Assembly: GCA_004026145.2 (NCBI GenBank)
Contig: SWLE01000637.1
Span: 1 to 64,000, forward strand
Reading direction: 5' to 3'
From: Takifugu bimaculatus
Lineage: Eukaryota; Chordata; Actinopteri; Tetraodontiformes; Tetraodontidae
Length of the DNA stretch: 64,000 nt
In this document: one piece after another, positions 33,412-44,149 of the stretch
Position numbering within the stretch: position 1 is the stretch's first letter
Layout: each line of letters begins with the position of its first letter
Notes under the pieces: generated by a model
The model's database searches: none
Seen by the model: only the letters and a program-made list of their open reading frames with translations
What the model was told of the DNA's origin: nothing
Position numbers and translations under genes: made by a program

Positions 33412-35105
33412 GGCACCATGACGACCTGGGCCGTAGGTCAGTGATTGACTTCATCGTCGTGTCAGCTGATCTGCGGCCATATGTTTTGCACACTCGGGTG
33501 AAGAGAGGAGCAGAGCTGTCAAATAATCACTACCTGGTGGTGAGTTGGATCAGGTGGGGGGGGAAGCCACCGCGCGGACCTGGCAGGCCCAAACGCTTAG
33601 TGAGGGTCTGTTGCGAACGCTTGGTGGAGGAACCCATCAGGCTGGTCTTCAACTCCCACCTCCAACAGAGCTTCAATCGCGTTCCGAGGGCAGTAGGGGA
33701 CATTGAGTCTGAATGGGCCATGTTCCACTCTGCCATTGTCGGGGTGGCTGTCACGAGCTGTGGCTGCAAGGCCGCTGTGCGGGTCGTGGCGGTAATACCT
33801 GTACCCGATGTTGGACGCCAGAGGTGAGGGAAGCCATCAGGCTGAAGAAAGAGGCCTACAGGTCATGACTGGTCTGTGGGTCTCTGGAAGCAGCTGACCA
33901 GTACAGGTTGGCTAAGCAGGCTGCGGCCGTGACAGTTGCGGAGGCAAAAACCCAGGTATGGGAGTAGTTTGTTGAGGCTATGGAGGAAGACTTTCGGTCG
34001 GCTCTAACAAGATTCTGGCAAACAGTCCGGCGCCTTAGGGGTGGCAGGCGGCAACTCGAGGAGGTGGATTGGAGGTGGACCATCCAATCTCCGGAGTGGA
34101 AGTTGCCGAAGTAGTGAAACAGCTGCCTGGTGCCAGAGCTCCAGGGGCGGATGAGATCCGCCCGGGTTATCTTAAGGCTCTGGGTGTTCTAGGGCTGTCC
34201 TGGTTGACATGCCTCTGCAATATTGTGTGGACATCGGGGCAGTGCCCTTGGACTGGCAGACCGGGGTGGTGGTCCCAATTTTCAACAGTGTGGACCAGAG
34301 GGTGTGTTCCAACTAAAGGGGGATCACACTCCTCAGCCTCCCTGGAAAAGTCTATGCCAGGGTGCTCGAAAAGAGGATTAGACTGATTGTTGAACCTCTA
34401 ATCGAGGAGGAAAAATGCGGGTTTCGCCCCGGTCATGGAACCACGGATCAGCTCTTTGCCCTTGCTGGGGTGCTTGAGGGTAGTTGGGAGTTTGGCCAAC
34501 CAGTCCACATGTGCTTTGTGGACTTGGAAAAGGCTTATGACTGGGTCCCCATGAGAATCCTGTGGGGGGTGCTGCTGGATGGTCCCTTGATAAGGGCCGT
34601 CCAGTCCCTGTACCAAAGGAGCACGAGCTTGGTCCGGATAGCCGGTTGTAAGTCGGACTCGTTCCCAGTGAGGGTTGGACTCCACCAGGGCTGCCCTTTG
34701 TCACCGGTTCTGTTCATAACTTTTATGGACAGAATTTCTAGGTGCAGCCGGGAAATGGAGGGTGTCGAGTTTGGTGGGCAGAGGATCTCGTCGCTGCTTT
34801 TTGCGGATGACGTAGTTCTTCTGGTGACATTGAACAGGGACCGCCAATAAATGCTGGGACAGTTCGCGACCGAGTGTGAAGCGGCAGGGATGCAGCTCAG
34901 CACCTCCAAGTCAGAATCCATAGTCCTCGCTCGGAAAAAGGTAGAGAGCCTTCTCCGGGTTGGGTAGGAGGTCCTGCCCCAGGTGGAGGAGTTCAAATAG
35001 TCAAGAAGTCAACTGGGGTGACTCGGGCATCTGGCTAGGATGCCTTCTGGCTAAGATGCTGCCCCCGTGACCCGGATCCGGATATGCGGGAGAAAACGAA
35101 ATGAA
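33412..35105 (+). mobile_element. Rex3 LINE, main part (unit 3)
   Basis: Endonuclease end (33441-33827), RT start with ggcagaccggggtggtggt (34255, a Rex3 hallmark), RIRLIVEPLIEEEKCGFRPG, CFVDLEKAYDWVP, RISSLLFADDVVLL (to 34850), then a stop. Near 34997 it jumps to the last part of the RT C-terminus and the 3' tail, losing about 0.5 kb. It is inactive. Confidence 0.87.
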
Positions 35106-35756
35106 ACTAAAAGATCACACTCCCACTTTGTGACAACATCCCTGGAACTGCAGACAGACAACAGACCCTAGTCAGAATCTAACTAGGGTCTGAACACAAG
35201 AACCTTGGCCTCACCACCGGACACTTCAGCTATTGGCATGGTAACGACAGGGAAGATTGAGCTACTATGGCTGTTGGTAGGAGGAGGGAGGAAGTATTGG
35301 CGGAGCAGAGTCCAGGTCCACTGGATTCCTCAGAGTCTCAGAAAAAAATGAAAAAATGTCATTTACCCAGTTGGTGATACTGGCTGCTGTTTCTGCTGAA
35401 GACTGAGGCCACCCCCCTTGACCTCTGTTTTACTACAGCGTGTTTAGGCACATTTTGACGCTGTGATTACAAGGCTGCGGTGTGCTCTACTGCTGTGCAG
35501 TCACGTGACCACGTCACTCGCAATTTGAAATGGAGTTTCCTTTAATGGGTGTGCATCTGTGAAAGAGGTGGGTGCAATAGTATCCTGCCCTGGACCATCA
35601 GGCCAAGATGTGGTGTTCTGGCCAACATTTTATCCACTAACCCTAATCCATTTAAAGACGAGGCCTGTTAATTAAAGAATTGAGCACTTCACCATCATTG
35701 TGGGATTAAAATGTAGCATTTTACAATCAAACAACTACATTTAAAATAATAACAAT
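35106..35756. other. Conserved 3' flank of olfactory receptor 3
   Basis: Counterpart of 6066-6803, with no gene. It shares the deletion near tactacagcgtgtttaggc with units 2 and 4. Confidence 0.6.
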
Positions 35757-36713
35757 TCATTTATGGTGTAAAGTGTAGACACACGTTAGAACAAACCTTT
35801 TTTTCCCAAATAGCTTCTTTAGCCGTTTAGAGATTTCTTTCATTTTAAAGCCATATACGATGGGGTTAAAGAGGGGATGGTACATTATGATCTGTAAGGT
35901 TATCAGAAAATGTACAGTTTTGGGAACAACAGTATTCAGTCGCAGCAGAAGTACATCATATACAGTTAAACAGGAAAAGTTGATGAGAATCATCAGATGT
36001 GGTAAACAGGTCTGTGCAGCTTTCTTCCTCACCTCTTTACTGCTCTGGTAGGAGATGAGGAGGATCCTGGCGTAGGAGAACAGGATGAACATCACAGGCA
36101 CAATCACAAGGTTCACAAAGACCATCAAACCATAGATGTTGAAGGTTTCTGACCACTGACAGTGAAGGTTATACACTGTGCTGTTACAAATGATACCTTT
36201 AAAGATGAAGTTACACAGTTTTCTGTTTGCATTCCTTATAATTGGAACAGCACCCTGAGCGGTCGGAGCAATCCAAGCTAAGAGCAGAAAAATAGTGACT
36301 GTTCTTCTCCTCATGATGGCTGAATATTGCAGAGGTTTGCATATGGCCACGTACCTGTCGTAGGCCATAACGGCCAACAGTAAAAACTCTGATCCAGCCA
36401 ATGAGTAAAACATGAACCACTGGAAGAGACAGACTGAATATGTGATGGTTTGTTCCTCTGATAAAAAGTCGATCAGTAGTTTTGGGTAGATGGCAGTGCT
36501 GTAAAGAACAGAGTTGATCAACAAGGCTGCAATCAGAACGTACATGGGTTCATGGAGGTTCCGGTGAAAACAGATCAGAAACACAATAGTAGAATTGCTG
36601 CAGATGATCAGAATATATGCTGTTAACATAATCACAAAGTACAGATATCTGTATTTCTGCAGTTCCACATAACCCTCAACAATGATATATGTGACATTTG
36701 CTCTATTGTCCAT
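35757..36713 (-). CDS. Olfactory receptor with altered C-terminus (unit 3)
   Basis: An open 318-codon receptor of the same family with all motifs intact (LHEPMYV, MAYDRYVAICK, SYARIL, NPIVYGFK). It shares A106, V122, I158, R160 and T250 with receptor 4. Distinct residues are I11, V12, G154, W187, F199 and F289. The poly-T run at 35798-35804 (minus-strand lysine codons) has seven bases where receptors 1, 2 and 4 have six. This replaces the usual GLF end with a longer tail (KKRFVLTCVYTLHHK). The core seven-helix fold is unaffected. A sequencing error in the homopolymer is possible. Confidence 0.92.
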   Translation of the reverse strand: MDNRANVTYIIVEGYVELQKYRYLYFVIMLTAYILIICSNSTIVFLICFHRNLHEPMYVLIAALLINSVLYSTAIYPKLLIDFLSEEQTITYSVCLFQWFMFYSLAGSEFLLLAVMAYDRYVAICKPLQYSAIMRRRTVTIFLLLAWIAPTAQGAVPIIRNANRKLCNFIFKGIICNSTVYNLHCQWSETFNIYGLMVFVNLVIVPVMFILFSYARILLISYQSSKEVRKKAAQTCLPHLMILINFSCLTVYDVLLLRLNTVVPKTVHFLITLQIIMYHPLFNPIVYGFKMKEISKRLKKLFGKKRFVLTCVYTLHHK

Positions 36714-37929
36714 GTTGAGAAGAAAGCAGAAACCTGGACCTTGAAGACAGCATTAATGATGGTAGAAGCTTTCGTCTCAGTCATTCACTGGTTATTCAAA
36801 TTAATAAAACCACAAATGAGTGGTTTGACTGTGCAGGCTGTTTTTATCAGCCTGTGTCATTCTCTGTGGATCTCATTAAGCTGTTTACAGCTTCTTCTCA
36901 CTGTGTCCATCAGACTTGAGACCTGAACTCAACTTGACCTCTTTCTACCAGAAAGAGTTCCTGAGAATCCTGAGCAGTATCTTAGTGCTTGCTAGCGCTG
37001 CACTTGTCAGTCATCTCAGCTGTTGTTTCTGGGGCCTGTTCAAGCCAATCACCCCAGCTTTGGGGTCACAGCCCCAAGTGCTCCAGTGACCACGAGGATC
37101 AGCTCTCTAGCTGATCTCTCAGCCCCCGATATTTCTCCAGTTTCTCGTGTACCCCCTTCCTGATGTTGTTGTCATGAGGGATTGCTACATTTTCTTTTCC
37201 TCATTTGTCCACCACCACCACATTTTCCAGCTGGTTCACCATCATTGGTGTGTCTCTGTCTCTCTGTCTGTCTCTGATAGTCTCAGAGGCATTTCCTTTT
37301 TGGACTTTGGACTTCCAGTCTAAACTCAGTACAGATGCTCCTGTCTGTCATGCCTTGTTATGGTATTCCATGTATACTGCCGGCATGTTAGCATCATGAT
37401 TAATTAGCAGTGCTGTCAGCCATTCACTTATCATCTCCTCATTGGTTAAGGACAGAGGCTTGAATCCCTAGAGGGAGGTCAGCTTGGATCCTTACCATCG
37501 TAATAGCGTACCATCTATTCCTTCCACGATGAGAGATGACTCGGCTACTGTCCTAACGGGCAACCTCCTCCACACGGATACTCCTCGCTTATGTTCCTCA
37601 CATATGGAACTCCTCCATGTAAAATGATTAATAAACACTTAGAAGACCTTCAAGCTGAAGCTGAAGTTCCTGATCCACTGTCAGCAACAAACTAATTTTG
37701 CTCCAGTCTAAATACTGTTGCACTTATTTCTTCTTCTGGAGAGAGACAGTGGACCCAAATGGACCAGACTTGAGCACGGTGCGTTCAGATTTCCCTGCGG
37801 TAATGATTCAAATCTTGATAATGAATCAGGTTTTGAGAGTCCTGAGCCTTCTTTCAATAAACTTTAGCTACCAATTCAGCTCCTATGAGTCTGTTGGAAA
37901 GGTGCTGTCAAGAGGGCATCCCAGTAAGC
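36714..37929. other. 5' flank of olfactory receptor 3, least disturbed copy
   Basis: This upstream region continues past gctccagtctaaatactg without the Rex3 that breaks units 1, 2 and 4. It ends at cagtaagc, where a hAT element begins. Promoter elements cannot be placed with confidence. No coding gene is seen. Confidence 0.55.
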
Positions 37930-40198
37930 CAGGGGTGTCAAACTCAAATTCACAGTGGACCAACACTTAAAACCTGGGCAAAGTCGCGGGCCAACAGTGA
38001 TATTAATTGAAAAATTCTTCCTCTAACAGTGAGCCTTTTCATATGGACCCAAACAAGTTGTGCTTAAACACTGAATAAGGAACCAGCAAAGTTTAATACT
38101 ATATAATATACAATTTAATACTAAACACATGCAGAAACATCAATGGTATTCATTTCTTAAATTTAAAAAAATATAATAATAATAATAATAAATTAAAAAA
38201 AATAACAAGAGGGTTAGGGTTAGGCAAGAAAAATTGCATAAAAGGAAACATTAATTATAGCTCAGTTTGCTACACACTAATCTACTCCTCCCAGCCAGAT
38301 ACCTGGCATCTCTTCTTGGATGCTAGTAAGTCAATGTTTGGGCTCAGGCTCTGAGTTGAGCAAATCCTCAGGATCGAACAAAGGTGCTCATCAGTCAGAT
38401 GTTTCCTGTGAGATGTTTTGGTCATCTTCATTGAGGAGAACAGTTGCTCACATCGATAAGTGCTGCCGAACATGGAGAGCATCTGAGCAGCTTCGGTGTG
38501 GAGCTGCGGCATTGACAGGGAGGAAATGTGGAAACTGTGAGGCTCTCACAGCATCATACTTTGACTTCAGCGCGTCACTACACTGAAGTTCGATCAGCTC
38601 GATTTGGAGGTTGGTTGGTGCATTTTCCACTTCAACTGCAAAAGGATTACTGAGCAGTTCAAACCTAGATCTCTGGATATCAAAATCGGCAAATCGCCGG
38701 GTGAACTCAGCACCGAGTATGCGGAGTTTTTCAGCAAACTCTGTGCGTGGGAACTCAACAGTAGAGAGCTGCATTTTTATGGTTTGGCAGCAGGGAAAAT
38801 GAGCCAAATTTTCTTGCAGCATCTGATTCTCCGACAGGCATAGCTTCATTTTAAAAGCCCTCACAGCAGCATGCATGTCTGTGATGATGCCCCCCCGCCC
38901 CTGAAGCTGCAGGTTCAGCACTTTGAGACTGCTCGTGATGTCACAGAGAAAGGCCAGCTCGCACAGAAACCTTTCCCCCTGAGCTCTGTGTCTTTCCCTT
39001 TGCTTTGCTTGTCATATTTCCTCACACAGCTGAAAACATCTGTTCAGGACTTTTCCTCGGCTCAACCATCTCACCTCTGTGTGATACAGCACGTCTGCGT
39101 ATCCCGAACCACACTCCTCCAGAAAAGCCTTGAACTGGCGGTGATTCAGACCTTTCGCTCTTATAAAGTTAACTACTTTTGTTACTGTGGTCATAACATG
39201 TTCCATCTTTAGGGCTTTGCCACATAGTGATTCTTGATGTATGATGCAGTGATAAACAGTTAGCTCACCTGCACAGTTCTCCTCCTGCATCTTCTCCTGA
39301 AACCTGCCCACCAGTCCACTTTTTAGACCGCACATCGCTGGCGCACCATCCGTCGTTAATGCCACGAGTTTATCTAACGGCAGCTTCATGTCAGTAACAC
39401 ATTTGTAAACCTCTTCAAAGATTTCCTTGCCTGTGGTTGTGCCATGCATCGATTTTAATCCCAAAAGTTCCTCCGTTACACACAGATTAGAGTCCACTCC
39501 ACGAATGAAGACTGACAGCTGGGCAGTATCAGACGCATCACAGCTCTCATCTACAGCGAGGGAGAATGCCACAAAGTCTTTTGCCTTTTCCATCAGCTGA
39601 TGGATTGGTGACAAGATTGGTGGCAAGCTCGATCAGCTACTATATTTCTGCTTACGCTCACATTAAAAAATGTTTGCTTTTTCTCTGGGCACACAAGGTC
39701 ACAAACTTTCAGCATATAAAACTGGCCTTAACAGCAGCCTCACTTTGTGATGTGGCTTTTTTAAACATAGTTTGTTGTGAAACCAAACTTCCTTTCATGT
39801 CCTATACTTTCTGGCATCTTTGAGTCATGTCCCGGTCCTTATACTTGTCCTGGTGTTTCGTAGTGCCGTCTAATATTATACTCTTTCGTTACAGCCACAT
39901 TGGCTCCACATACAAGACGAACAGGTCTGTCTTTTATATAAGTAAACATTTATTCTGCTTCCCACCTGTCCAGAAAGCTCCTGTCTTCTGCCTTTCTTTT
40001 TGACATTTTTAGGAAGAGTCACGGTGCCGGTAGCTGACAACCGTCAACAGAGAAGAGTCCTGTCCTGATTGACACGCCAAAACACCAGCAGAACATTCTG
40101 GGATTTGTAATTTTTCGTGATATATGCGCCATATAATACCAATAACGGCGGGCCAGTTATCGTAATCATGTGGTATTGTTTCGCGGGCCAAATATAAT
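37922..40198 (-). mobile_element. hAT (Charlie-like) transposon with broken transposase
   Basis: The left terminus at 37930 (caggggtgtcaaactc) is typical of hAT ends and is preceded by cagtaagc, intact in unit 2. Minus-strand transposase pieces run 39626-39012 (VAFSLAVDESCDASDTAQLSV, TTDGAPAMCG, the hAT catalytic region; CIIHQESLCGK; VRWLSRGKVL), then 38921-38448 and 38512-38282. The last carries the dimerisation end FGSTYRCEQLFSSM. Frameshifts near 38990 and 38460 and the missing BED-finger N-terminus inactivate it. No right terminal repeat is visible; the element stops near 40198. Confidence 0.85.
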
Positions 40199-40389
40199 TG
40201 GCTCCACCTAGAATGGCTCCACCACGCCCCCTGCAGGAAGAACCCAGCAACAAAGCTCCCAGAAGCTGGGAACCCAACAGTTTTGTGTCGCAGCTGAGAA
40301 ATATTCCATTTTTGGAGCCAGTAATCTAATTGCGGAGGGATATCCGTCTCTGCCTGTGTCCTAGAGGAAGAGCACATTGCTGACATTGG
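40199..40389. other. Unassigned spacer
   Basis: About 190 bp lie between the hAT remnant and the next Rex3. A short near-repeat (ggctccacc twice, 40200-40222) is present. Nothing else is recognised. Confidence 0.4.
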
Positions 40390-41643
40390 CAGCGACAGTG
40401 ACACCTGGAGAGGTGTGATTGGGAAGAACTGCCCCCCTGATCTGAGCCTGTGTGGTGTTCTGTTGTTGGACTTCTGTGCTCCTCTCAGATTGTCCATAAC
40501 AAACACCTTGTTCAGGCATAAAGGCGTCCACATGTGCACTTGGCACCAGGACGCCTTAGGCCGCAGATCGATGATCGACTTTGTGGTCGTGTTATTGGAT
40601 TTGCAGCCCCATGTTCTGGACATCCAGGTGAAGAGAGGAGCGGAGCTGTCAACTGATCACCACCTGGTCTTGAGTTGGCTCCGATGGTGGGGAAGGATGC
40701 CGGACAGACCCGACCGACCCAAACGTATTATGAGGGTCTGCTGGGAACGCCTGGCAGAGTCTCCTGTCAGAAGGAGCTTCAACTCACAACTCTGGGAAAG
40801 CTTTGACCATGTATCGGGGGAGGCGGGGGACATTGAGTCCGAGTGGACCATGTTCTGTGCCTCCATTGTGACCGGTGCTCTGGCCACAAGGTGGTTGGTG
40901 CCTGTAGTGGCGGCAATGCCCGAACCCGCTGGTGGACACCAACGGTGAGCAATGCTGTCAGGCTGAAGAAGGAGTCGTATGGGGCCTTACTGGCCTGTGG
41001 GACTCCTGAGGCAATAGATAGGTACCGGCAGGCCAAGTGGAGTGCAGCTATGGCAGTTACCGAGGCAAAGACCCGGGCATGGGAAGAGTTCGGTGAGGCC
41101 ATGGAGAACGACTTCTGAACAGCTTCTAAAAGGTTCTGGATCACCATCCGCCGTCTGAGGAAGGGGAAGCAGTGCACTGTCAACACTGTGTATAGTGGCG
41201 ATGGTGTGCTGCTGAGCTCAACGATCGCTGTGGATTGGTGGAAGGAATACTTTGAAGACCTCCTTAATCCCACCAATGGGCCTCCCAGTGAGGAAACAGG
41301 GCCTGGGGACCTGTGGACAGGCTCTCGTATCGCCAGGACTGAAGTTGTCGAGGTAGTCCAAAAACTCCTCGGTGGTAAGGCCCCGGGGGTGGATGAGATT
41401 CACCCGGAGTTCCTTAAGGCTCTGGATGTTGTAGGGCTGTTGTGGTTGACTTGACTCTGCAACATCGCGTGGACATCAGGGGCGGTGCCGCTGGATTGGC
41501 AGACCGGGGTGGTAGTCCCACCTTTTAAGAAGGGGGACCGGAGGGTGTATTCCAACTATAGGGGGATCACACTCCTCAGCCTCCCTGGTAAGGTCTATTC
41601 AGGGGTACTGGAGAGGAGGGTCCGCCGGATAGTCGAACCTCGG
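40390..41643 (+). mobile_element. Diverged Rex3 LINE, 5' half (nest level 1)
   Basis: The endonuclease end (40415-40948: TWHQDALGRRSMIDFVVV, ELSTDHHLVLSWLRWW), the connector (40843-41118) and the RT start (41188-41454: GGKAPGVDEIHPEFLKALDVVG) are present. The Rex3 marker ggcagaccggggtggta is near 41500. It is clearly diverged from the unit copies. It is interrupted at gaacctcggattca (41643) and continues at 52112 with ggattcaggaggag. Confidence 0.85.
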
Positions 41644-41894
41644 ATTCAATCAATCAATCAATGAATCATCAATGAATCAATCTTTATTTATATAGCGTCT
41701 GTTACAATCAAAATGGTTTCAAAGCGCTTTCCAGAATCCCAGGGCCTAACCCCAAACAAGCAACAGTGGCAGGAAAAACTCCTCTTTAACAGGAAGAAAC
41801 CTTGAGCAGGACCAGGCTCATGTAGAGGGACCCTCCTGCTGATGGCGGGGCTGGGAGAGAGAGAGGCAAAGGGGGGAGGACAGGTAAAGGAGAG
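41644..41894 (-). repeat. Dispersed repeat with RTE-type tail (nest level 2), minus orientation
   Basis: Read on the minus strand, it runs from a pyrimidine-rich stretch (about 41840-41894) through gccatcagcaggaggg, caaggtttcttcctgtta and gctatataaataaa to an (ATTG)n tail at 41645-41685. The same body occurs on the plus strand at 51695-51880 and 63868-64000. No coding capacity is seen. It could be a SINE or a truncated RTE LINE. Confidence 0.65.
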
Positions 41895-42593
41895 TGTCGC
41901 AAGGATGAACGGCGGTGGAGGAGACAGAGGGAGATGGGAGATTCTTTCCTCCAAAAATGTATTTTAATTTACCAAAAATAAAGCGCCGTCAGAAGATGCC
42001 AGGCTAAATCCATACAATACATACAGACCCTGCACACTCTTACACCCCACCACTTTAACTTTTTTCCAACAATTTTCTTTTTCTTCCAAAACAATGACCA
42101 ACCAACTCAACAACCAACACAAAACCCTGTCTTGGGCCTACTACAGGGCTTTTATACCTGTAGCCCCTCCCACAGGTGAAACCAATTATCAAAATTATTA
42201 CGCTCACTAATACATTTACAAACTCAAAATTACAAACGAAAAGAAAATACAAAATATGCGTAAAACTTCCAAAACAAATTTCCACCACCAACAACCACCC
42301 AGTGCACAGTAAAATACATGTTCAATTTACCCCAATAAAACACCCCCGCTAAAATAGATTGTGCCGTAGCACCCCGCGAAACCCCTCCATATATACAATC
42401 ATGGACCAGTCCTTCGGTTTCCCCAAACGAGGAAGTATGTCCTGCTGGTGAGCTGTGGTAAAAAGTGGTGTGTATGAAATGCTTAAACCGAGTAACCCTA
42501 GACGGAACAGAATGGAAATGAAATGTTTGTGTGTGCATATGAAGTGTGTGCGTATGAAGTGTGTGCGTAAGTGGCACGGCTCACTCCGTGACA
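41895..42593 (-). repeat. 3' LTR of the Gmr1-like element
   Basis: This 699-bp LTR has TGTCAC...GCGACA ends on the minus strand. By eye it differs from the other LTR at only about five bases (near 41982, 42060, 42120, 42455 and 42537). The pol stop codon lies just inside it. Confidence 0.93.
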
Positions 42594-44149
42594 TTTCCCC
42601 CCCCTTCTGAAAATGCCCCCTGTGGCATCCTAGAGAGGAAGTCAGCAGTACAGTTCATCTTCCCTGCTCTGTACAACACATCAAAATCAAATGGCTGTAT
42701 AGCCAAGAACCACCTTGTGATCCTAGCATTCGTGTCCCGCATACACCCCAGCCAGGACAAAGCTTTGTGGTCCGTCTCGAGCACAAATTTACGCCCCAAC
42801 AAATAATACTTGAAGGAGTCCAGTGCCCATTTTATTGCGAGACACTCGTTTTCGACCGTTGAGTAGTTCTGCTCTCTGGGTAGCAGCTTCCGGCTAATGT
42901 AAGCCACTGGTTGCAACTGTCCTTCATCCCCCTGCAAGAGGACCGCACCCAGGCCTCTCTCTGAAGCATCGGTCTGCACCGTAAATGTTCTCTCAAAGTC
43001 TGGACTGAGGAGCACTGGCTCTTGACATAAAGAGTCCTTTAAGTCCTGGAACGCGCTCTCGCACTCCTCCTTCCACTCCACCTTGTTGGGTTGGCTCTTG
43101 CGGGTCAGCTCTGTCAGTACAGACGCCTTCGCTGAAAAGTTTGGTATAAAGCGCCTGTACCAACCCACAAGACCCAGGAACGACCGCACCTGCTTCTTGG
43201 TGGTTGGCCGCTTCGCAGCCATGATGGCTTCCACCTTCCCCACCTGAGGGCGGATCACACCCCGTCCCAGCACATAGCCCAGGTAGGACGTCTCCTCCCT
43301 GGCCAAGGCACACTTGTTTGGGTGGATGGTAAGGCCCGCCTCCTTAACCAAGGAGAGGACCTGCTGCAGATGACCGAGATGCTCCTCCCAGGTGGCGCTG
43401 TAGATGACAATGTCATCCAGGTAGGCAGTGGCAAAGCTCTCCGTCCCCCTGAGAACTCTGTCCATCAATCGCTGAAAACTCGCCGGTGCCCCATGCAAGC
43501 CAAAGGGTAAAACTGTGAATTGGAAGTGTCCAAATGGTGTTCTGAAGGCAGTGAGCTCCTTGCTGCCCTCTGCCAGCAGTACCTGCCAATAACCCTTGCA
43601 CAGGTCCAATGTGCTTAGGTATTTGGCCTTGCCCAGTCGTTCAATCAGGTCGTCGACCCTTGGCATGGGGTAGGGGTCAAACTTTGCCTGCATGTTGACC
43701 TTGCGAAAGTCCAAACAAAATCTCAGGCTGCCATCCTTCTTGGGAACCAGGATAACTGGGCTACTCCACTCGCTGAAGGATGGCTCGATGACCCTTAGCT
43801 GAAGCATCATGTCCAGCTCCTCCTTCAGGACCGGCAGTAGTCGCTCTGGCACCCTGTAGCATGGCTGCCGCACAGGATTGTCGTCCTTGAGCACCACATG
43901 GTGCTCCACCAGCTCTGTTCGCCCAGGCCGCTGAGTGAAGAGACCCTCTGGCAGGATGTAGTGGAGGTCACGCTGGCGCTCCTCTGACAGATGACTGACG
44001 TCCATCTGGCACTCCTCCTGCCGGCCTGGCAGGTACTGTTCGCTGCACTCCTCTTCCTCCTGGACCGCTCGGATCATCAGCGCTGACGCCCCCTGCTGTG
44101 GTTCCGACTGCACCTCTGGCTCCACCCGCTCATTCCATCGCTTCAACAT
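42581..44149 (-). CDS. pol: Gmr1-like pol C-terminal part: reverse transcriptase and RNase H
   Basis: This open 522-codon stretch would copy the element RNA into DNA and degrade the template. Order: RT fingers (EPSFSEWSSPVILVPKKDGS, 122-141), motif A LSTLDLCKGYW with D182, PFGLHGAPASFQ (215-226), and the active site YLDD (243-246). The thumb follows (PTTKKQVRSFLGLVGWYRRF), then RNase H with TDAS (D394), VENECLA (E433) and ETDHKALSW (D460). All key residues are present. The first ATG is not a true start: the frame originally continued from the integrase end (QVFHV at 44943-44960), now separated by the hAT MITE. Coding runs through the polypurine tract to a TGA just inside the LTR. Confidence 0.92.
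   Translation of the reverse strand: MLKRWNERVEPEVQSEPQQGASALMIRAVQEEEECSEQYLPGRQEECQMDVSHLSEERQRDLHYILPEGLFTQRPGRTELVEHHVVLKDDNPVRQPCYRVPERLLPVLKEELDMMLQLRVIEPSFSEWSSPVILVPKKDGSLRFCLDFRKVNMQAKFDPYPMPRVDDLIERLGKAKYLSTLDLCKGYWQVLLAEGSKELTAFRTPFGHFQFTVLPFGLHGAPASFQRLMDRVLRGTESFATAYLDDIVIYSATWEEHLGHLQQVLSLVKEAGLTIHPNKCALAREETSYLGYVLGRGVIRPQVGKVEAIMAAKRPTTKKQVRSFLGLVGWYRRFIPNFSAKASVLTELTRKSQPNKVEWKEECESAFQDLKDSLCQEPVLLSPDFERTFTVQTDASERGLGAVLLQGDEGQLQPVAYISRKLLPREQNYSTVENECLAIKWALDSFKYYLLGRKFVLETDHKALSWLGCMRDTNARITRWFLAIQPFDFDVLYRAGKMNCTADFLSRMPQGAFSEGGGNVTE
42594..42611 (-). promoter_or_regulatory. Polypurine tract
   Basis: On the minus strand agaaggggggggaaa abuts the 3' LTR. It is the expected plus-strand priming site. 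It also lies inside the C-terminal codons of pol (SEGGGNV). Confidence 0.85.

Noticed and set aside
37698..37970. 90-codon plus-strand frame upstream of receptor 3
   Set aside because: It runs from receptor flank into the hAT terminus and is not open in the other units.
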